Shown here piece after piece: positions 58,950 through 64,000 of a DNA stretch of 64,000 nt (positions are counted from its first letter, which is position 1; each line of letters begins with the position of its first letter). A program made the translations under genes and the position numbers. Origin of the DNA: Hyparrhenia diplandra (lineage: Eukaryota; Streptophyta; Magnoliopsida; Poales; Poaceae); contig JADLZK010007783.1 of NCBI GenBank assembly GCA_015847255.1, positions 1-64,000 on the forward strand. The letters are read 5' to 3'. The notes under the pieces were generated by a model. That model ran no database searches. It was given only the letters and a program-made list of their open reading frames with translations, and was not told where the DNA came from.

Positions 58950-61111
58950 ATGGCCACCAGCGAGAGCGTCCAGATGGCGGGGATGGCCGGCGACGGCGCC
59001 AGCAGGGCGCGCCCGTCGCCGGAGCCGCTCCGGCTGCCGCTGCCGCCGGGGCGGGCCACCGCCTTCGTCGTCGACGGTGGTCGCCCTTCCGGTTCCCCGT
59101 GGCTGCTGCTGCCAGGACCGCAGAGGCGACGGAGACCCCGTACTCCGCCGCCTTCAGCGTGCCGGCGTCGCCGTCGGGACTGCACCTCGGCACGCGCGCG
59201 TCCTTCTGCAGCATGGCACTGCCGCCAGAGCCGGCCGAGCACCTGGATGCGGCGCCACAGCTGCTGAACCAGGCGCGGTACCACTCGCCGCCGGCGCTGA
59301 CGATCCGGACCGAGGAGCCGCCGCCGCAGCCGCTGCAGCGGGTGCGCACCGTGTCGCGCAGCGACAGCCCGCGCGACCGGCGCTTCGACCACTTCAAGAC
59401 CTTCTCGGGCCGTCTGGAGCGCCAGTTGTCCAACCTCCGCGGTGTCGCCGTGGACATCGAGCCCGCCGCCGACGACTCCACCTTCAGCTCCAACAAGATG
59501 ATCTCCGAGGAAGAGACCGACGACGATGGCGGCGGCGGCGGCGGCGGCGAGGTGCCCACAGCGGACCGGTACTTCGCCGCGCTGGAGGGGGCCGAGCTCG
59601 AGACGCTGAGACCGACGGAGGTGTCGGCGCTGCCTGAAGACGAGACGTGGCCGTTCCTGCTGCGGTTCCCGATCAACGCGTTCGGGATGTGCCTGGGCGT
59701 GAGCAGCCAGGCCATGCTGTGGAAGACGCTGCAGTCGGAGCCGTCCACGGCGTTCCTGCACGTGAGCCCCGCCGTGAACCACGCGCTCTGGTGGGTGTCC
59801 GCGTCGCTCATGGCGCTCGTCTCCTCCATCTACCTGCTCAAGATCGTCTTCTACTTCGAGGCGGTGCGGCGCGAGTTCCATCACCCGATCCGCGTCAACT
59901 TCTTCTTCGCGCCATGGATCGCCTGCCTCTTCCTCATCAAGGGCCTGCCGCTCTCGGTAAGGGACGTCAACCACGTCGTCTGGTACATCTTCATGGCGCC
60001 CATCTTCGCCCTGGACCTCAAGGTCTACGGCCAGTGGATGTCCGGCGGCGAACGCCGGCTGTCCAAGGTGGCCAACCCGAGCAACCACCTCGCCGTCGTC
60101 GGCAACTTCGTCGGCGCGCTGCTGGGCGCCAAGATGGGGCTCCGAGAGGTGCCCATCTTCTTCTTCGCCATCGGGGTGGTGCACTACGTGGTGCTGTTCG
60201 TGACGCTGTACCAGAGGCTGCCCACCAACGCCCAGCTCCCCAAGGAGCTCCACCCGGTCTTCTTCCTCTTCATCGCCGCGCCGAGCGTCGCCTCCGTCGG
60301 CTGGGCAAGGCTCTGCGGCGAATTCAACTACGCCGCCAAGATCCTCTACTTCACCTCCCTATTCCTCTACATGTCACTGGTATGTAGTACGTTTACATCG
60401 TACATATTATATATGTATATATACAACATGCATGTACATGTAGTGACCGTGTATATACGCACATATACAGGTTGTGCGTATCAACCTGTTCAGGGGCGTG
60501 CAGTTCTCGCTGGCGTGGTGGGCCTACACGTTCCCGATGACGAGCGTGGCCATCGCGACGGCGGTGTACTCGTCGTCGGTGACCAACGTGCTCACCCAGG
60601 CGATGGCCGTGGGGCTGTCCGGGTTGGCGTCCGTCACCGTTGCCGGCGTGCTGGTGACCACCGTGTACCACGCGTTCGTGCGCAGGACCTGTTCCCCAAC
60701 GACGTGTCCATCGCCGTCACGCAGCGGCCCAAGGCCAAGTTCGGCAAGATCCTCGCGCACATCCGTGCCTCCGGCGACGGTGTTAAGGACCTCGTCTTCG
60801 CCGTCTCCAGGCACGGCAGCGGCTCCTCCGGATCCGAGACCAACAGCTCCAGCCAACCGCCGTCGCCCATGGCGCATGGCCGCCGGCCCGCCGCAGAGCA
60901 GAAGCGTAGGCCACCATGCATCAATCTCATCTACTCGTCTGTACAGGCTTCAGAAAGACTAGTAGTTCTTGAATCTTTCCATGCATCCGTGCAGCAGACA
61001 GAGATTCACTGCACCTTTGCCATCACAAGGATGCAATCACGAGATGACACTATAGTTCAAGTCAGTTTGTTTTTTAGAAAGGCGGCAAGAACTTTACTGG
61101 ATTTTTATTAG
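58950..61111 (+). pseudogene. SLAH: SLAC1-family S-type anion channel, copy B (SLAH2/3-like), 2 exons, two visible frameshifts
   Basis: Plasma-membrane slow anion channel and paralogue of the gene at 9.1-11.1 kb. The start ATG at 58950 (MATSESVQMAGMAG) aligns with copy A. A one-base shift near 59115 joins the frame that runs to the intron at 60380-60470. That frame covers the regulatory N-terminus (FDHFKTFSGRLERQLSNLRG, acidic Gly-rich linker) and TM segments LLRFPINAFGMCLGVSSQAM, IRVNFFFAPWIACLFLIKGL, YGQWMSGGERRLSKVANPSN and VVLFVTLYQRLPTNAQL. Exon 2 opens VVRINLFRG, has AWWAYTFPMTS, loses one base near 60685 (GCGCAGGAC against GCGCAAGGAC in copy A), then reads DLFPNDVSIAVTQRP. The ancestral stop is bypassed and the frame ends at 61111. 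Copy B is better preserved than copy A. A chromovirus sits in its promoter. Confidence 0.85.
60380..60470 (+). other. Intron of SLAH copy B (91 nt)
   Basis: The donor is GTATGTAGTACG after TACATGTCACTG and the acceptor is ACATATACAG before GTTGTGCG. Position and sequence correspond to the copy A intron, but the length is two bases shorter and not a multiple of three, so retention would shift the frame. Confidence 0.9.
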
Positions 61112-61620
61112 ACGAGAAAAACAAAAATACAAAGAAGGTTTACAACCGGCGATCTCCACTCTACTACATTCCACTCTAACTCAACCCGAAACTTGCTTGT
61201 GAACCACCAAGAAAAACCACCCTCAGCACACAGGCTGAAAACGATGAACAAGATAGAAAACACTAGCCGCCCCCATAACCACCCTAAAGGCCTATTGCTG
61301 TGAGTCTCGGGTTGTTGCGAAGTGATGGTGTGCAATGTCATCTTTACACAGGAGGGCTACTTGTTCTGCATGTGCCGTTTTTTTGCTGGAAGGTCCGTCG
61401 GTTCCTCTCCTTCCAAACATGCCACCACCAATAGATCATTATGCCGTCAACCTTTCTTCTTTCTTTTTTGATAAATTTTCTCCTACAACGTTGTCAATAG
61501 CCGTAAATTGAACCCGTCGTACTGATCGTGTCCACTGCTTCCAAGTTGTGCCATCTCTTTAGGTAGTCCCATACCTGCTGCCAGTCCTACAGCGCGTCGA
61601 GCCCGCCGATGACCACCAGC
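61066..61620 (-). mobile_element. 5'-truncated LINE 3' end with zf-RVT remnant
   Basis: A T-run (GTTTGTTTTTTAG) then GGCGGCAAGAACTTTACTGG and TTTTTATTAGACG form the reverse of a LINE 3' end. Further in, the minus strand encodes WWHVWKERNRRTFQQKNGT, the residue pattern that follows the zf-RVT domain in plant LINEs (about 61360-61440). The insertion starts where the shared 3' flank of the two SLAH copies ends. The 5' limit is uncertain and no target duplication was identified. Confidence 0.65.
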
Positions 61621-61701
61621 GCCCGGCGAAAATGCCTCCGGCAGCCTGGCTAGCAAAACTTAGCGGACTAGAGTTAGCCTGCTTCCAAAGCAAGCCAACA
61701 T

Positions 61702-61843
61702 GGGCTTGTTTGGTTCATTTCTTATACTAGCCTGGCTAGCTCAATAGTGTGTTTGGTTGGTGTTTTCGTTTGAAGACACTTTTGGTCATCGGCGGGCTCA
61801 CTGGTCTGGCTAAGTTTTGGTATGAAATGAACCAAACACGTCC
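61702..61843. mobile_element. Small foldback MITE, superfamily uncertain
   Basis: Inverted ends GGGCTTGTTTGGTTCATTTC (61702-61721) and GAAATGAACCAAACACGTCC (61824-61843) bound 142 bp. No convincing target duplication was found. Confidence 0.55.
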
Positions 61844-61860
61844 ATAGACGCCGATTTTAC

Positions 61861-62528
61861 TCAGCCTGGGCACTTTTTTTTACCGAAAACCGATCGAACC
61901 GAACCAAAACTGAACCGAAATCTTGGTTTTTGGTTTTCAGTTCGGCATTGGTTTTCATTTTTACACGGTTCGGGTGTTCGGCCGATTTCTACATCAAACC
62001 GAACCGAAATCCACGAAATCCAAAAGTTCGCTTCGCTGAGACGCCGACTCAATGCAAACCATGAAGCCCAACCCAACGAGGCAACAGCCCTGACCCACCA
62101 AGACCGAGTGACCCCTGGTCCCTCCCCGAGTCTCGCGACAAGACACGATCGGTCGGTCCGTCCGACTCTAACCCTAAGCGCGGCGGCGTTAGCGTGGCGG
62201 CTTGGCAATGGGGCGGGCAGTGGCGAGGTTCGAGCAGCTGGGCGGCGGCGGCATGGAGCGGTGGGGCGGCGCGCGGCGCGGCGGGGCGGGCGACCCGGCG
62301 GTGGCGGGGCGGCGTCGAGGCGGCGGCGGGCGGCGTCGGCGGTGTCGGTGACGACCTCGGAGGCGGATCGTGACCCTGCTACCGACATCGGTTTTTGTTT
62401 GGTAAAACCGAAAAAAAACCTGTGCATTTCGGGAAACCGATGGGTTATCTAATCATGGAAAGCAAAGTTTTTAGTAACGGAACCCCAACCGAACCGATTC
62501 ATCGGTTTCTACCGAATGCCCAGGCTGA
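61861..62528. mobile_element. Non-autonomous hAT element, TSD GATTTTAC
   Basis: A 668-bp element with inverted ends TCAGCCTGGGCA and TGCCCAGGCTGA, and perfect 8-bp target repeats GATTTTAC at 61853-61860 and 62529-62536. The subterminal parts are rich in AACCGAACCGA words and the centre (62190-62360) is GCGGCGG-rich. The 188-codon minus-strand frame spanning it reflects composition and is not a recognised transposase. Confidence 0.9.
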
Positions 62529-62536
62529 GATTTTAC

Positions 62537-63466
62537 TAGAACGACACTTGAAGACACTTTGTGGCCATCATCTAATTTTGTTTTTAGCTTGCATGGAAGT
62601 TTGAGTTAGTTTCACCTAAGACGGAGGTTGTTCCGTAGAATTTTAAAAACAATGTGAGTCGTTGCCTCATTGCCTAGGCACTTCCAAAATTTGACCTACC
62701 CAATTTAGCCGTTCAATCTACGCTGTGCACGAATTTGTTGAGATCGGTGCAGGCTGCAGACATAGCCTGGTAACAGATGGAATAGAGCATGATAGATGCC
62801 ACATTGACCTAGGAACATAAGCATACACCAACCTGCCAGGAGGGGGGACGGCTAAATCGCGGACGTCCGCCAGATTCGTAAGTCGCGGACGATTTCAGAC
62901 CAACCGGACTTTCCCATTTAAGAAATCGTTAATTCCCACCTGTTTCCATTTCTGGAAGGCTGAGACATGGGTGTCTGGATCTTATTAATTCCCACCTATT
63001 TCCCTTTCTCTTTCTAGATCTCATTAATTCCGCTGGTTTCCCTTTCACTTTCGCAGGCTCGTTGGGGTATTTTCATTTTCTTTCACGCGCTGCTTTGACA
63101 ACATTTTTCAGTAGTTGGCGAGCATAACTTGGAAAATAACATTCTCTTTTAGGTTAATACCAGTATTTTCTTTTTCTTTTAACAAACTTAATCATTCTGG
63201 GACATGGGAATAGGGATAAAAAAGGGTGGGGAGCAAAATAAAATCAAGTTTTACACACACAAAGGAATTCCAGAACATCATGTAAACTTGTAAACAATAG
63301 GTGCAGAGGTAATATTTCATAACTTCTGCAAGTGTTGACATTGAACATCTGCATAACTACAACGTTGACCATATATGTGTCTTAACATATAATTCCATTA
63401 CTAGAATTCCATTACCTAAACCTGCAAATAAGGTAAACATAGAATAAGCCAACACACAGCAAAACC
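62537..63466. other. Intergenic stretch, no supported gene
   Basis: AT-rich non-coding DNA. TTGAAGACACTTTGTGGCCATC near 62549 resembles TTTGAAGACACTTTTGGTCATC near 61770, a possible dispersed duplication. No gene or RNA was recognised. Confidence 0.5.
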
Positions 63467-63469
63467 TAA

Positions 63470-63617
63470 GAGCATCTCCAAGAGATTTTCTAAACACATT
63501 AGCCAAATTCTATATTTTAGCTATTACATAAACGATAGAAGTCCTAAAAAGGGTATGCTACTCCCAACAGCTTATGTAAACCTTTTGTCTTCTAGCCACG
63601 AGGATTCTTCTTCTTCT

Positions 63618-63651
<34 letters not shown>

Positions 63652-63929
63652 ATAACTAGCCACGAGGATTCTTGATCAGACGGACAAGTGGCTTCAATAC
63701 CAAATCAACGTGCGGTAAGGCTGCCCATGCACAACGGAACATGCAGCCACAAGCAGAAATCGAAGGACAGAGAGCGAGTAGGCTTGCTTTTTATGGCTAC
63801 TGGAAAACACGGGATGACTAGCTTGCTAATTTAAAAAGCGATATACAATACCTGTTAGAGCTCCATTTTTACTCAAAAATGCCAAATATAGCATACAAAA
63901 CAAGAATAGCCACTCTCTTGGAGTTGCTC
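63470..63929. mobile_element. Tourist-like MITE, TSD TAA, with a nested poly(T) scar
   Basis: Inverted termini GAGCATCTCCAAGAGA and TCTCTTGGAGTTGCTC lie between TAA at 63467-63469 and 63930-63932. The ends belong to the same terminus type as 6823-7099. The interior carries a short retroposition scar, so the MITE is the older of the two. Confidence 0.8.
63592..63673 (-). mobile_element. Poly(A)-only retroposition scar with 18-bp TSD
   Basis: CTAGCCACGAGGATTCTT occurs perfectly at 63592-63609 and 63656-63673. Between them are CTTCTTCTTC, about 30 T residues and GATAA. On the minus strand this is TTATC plus a poly(A) tail, meaning almost nothing but the tail of a retroposed RNA. Confidence 0.75.
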
Positions 63930-64000
63930 TAAGATAGTTATAATGGAACACTATAATTCACAAAATGAGAAGAAAAATGCAACTATAAATAGATTGTCTT

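Noticed and set aside
61861..62427. 188-codon minus-strand frame
   Set aside because: Spans a non-autonomous hAT element and consists of Arg/Pro-rich and Asn/Arg repeat-derived wording, not a transposase.

Overview
The window is nuclear DNA of a grass, most likely a panicoid. The evidence is a plant S-type anion channel gene pair with GT-AG introns, a monocot-type CC-NLR fragment, and a repeat load typical of Panicoideae: a CACTA element with TTTGCCGAGTGCC subterminal repeats, a Reina-like chromovirus, a long-LTR copia element, Tourist and Stowaway MITEs, hAT elements, L1-type LINE tails and tRNA-derived SINEs. There are no rRNA, organellar, bacterial or CRISPR features.

Layout. 1-781 (-): 5' part of a CC-NLR gene, broken by two frameshifts and with an unusual P-loop. 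1018-3457: LINE-like insertion with a 14-bp target duplication in the NLR upstream region. 4.7-8.8 kb: MITEs, a solo LTR, a GC-rich hAT candidate and a LINE tail. 9.1-11.1 kb (-): SLAC/SLAH anion channel copy A. 13.1-14.3 kb: a Pack-type element carrying a 4CL-like gene fragment. 16.5-27.4 kb (-): complete but ORF-broken copia element with 1.86-kb LTRs and TSD ATTTA. 27.4-35.5 kb: intergenic DNA with MITEs, a truncated LINE, a SINE, poly(A)-only scars and a 147-bp TA repeat. 35.5-45.2 kb (-): CACTA transposon with TSD TCT, decayed TNP2-type transposase and a long palindrome. 46.2-46.9 kb: Myb/SANT-like pseudogene. 49.7-50.4 kb: LINE zf-RVT fragment. 51.2-51.5 kb: second SINE. 53.1-58.8 kb (+): Reina-like Ty3/gypsy chromovirus with TSD CAGAC. 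58.95-61.1 kb (+): anion channel copy B. 61-64 kb: LINE, hAT and Tourist elements.

The main biological story is a divergent inverted duplication of an SLAH-type guard-cell/root anion channel gene. Copy A points left and copy B points right, about 48 kb apart. Homology runs from the 3' flank through the coding exons and promoter to about 3 kb upstream, interrupted by lineage-specific transposons. The chromovirus landed about 67 bp upstream of the copy B TATA box, while copy A keeps the empty site. An orphan third copy of the distal upstream block lies near 31.6 kb with no gene attached.

Most coding sequences, in genes as well as transposons, carry isolated 1-2 nt indels in GC-rich or CG/CHG contexts. 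True pseudogenisation and base-calling error cannot be separated from this sequence alone, so broken reading frames are reported as seen.
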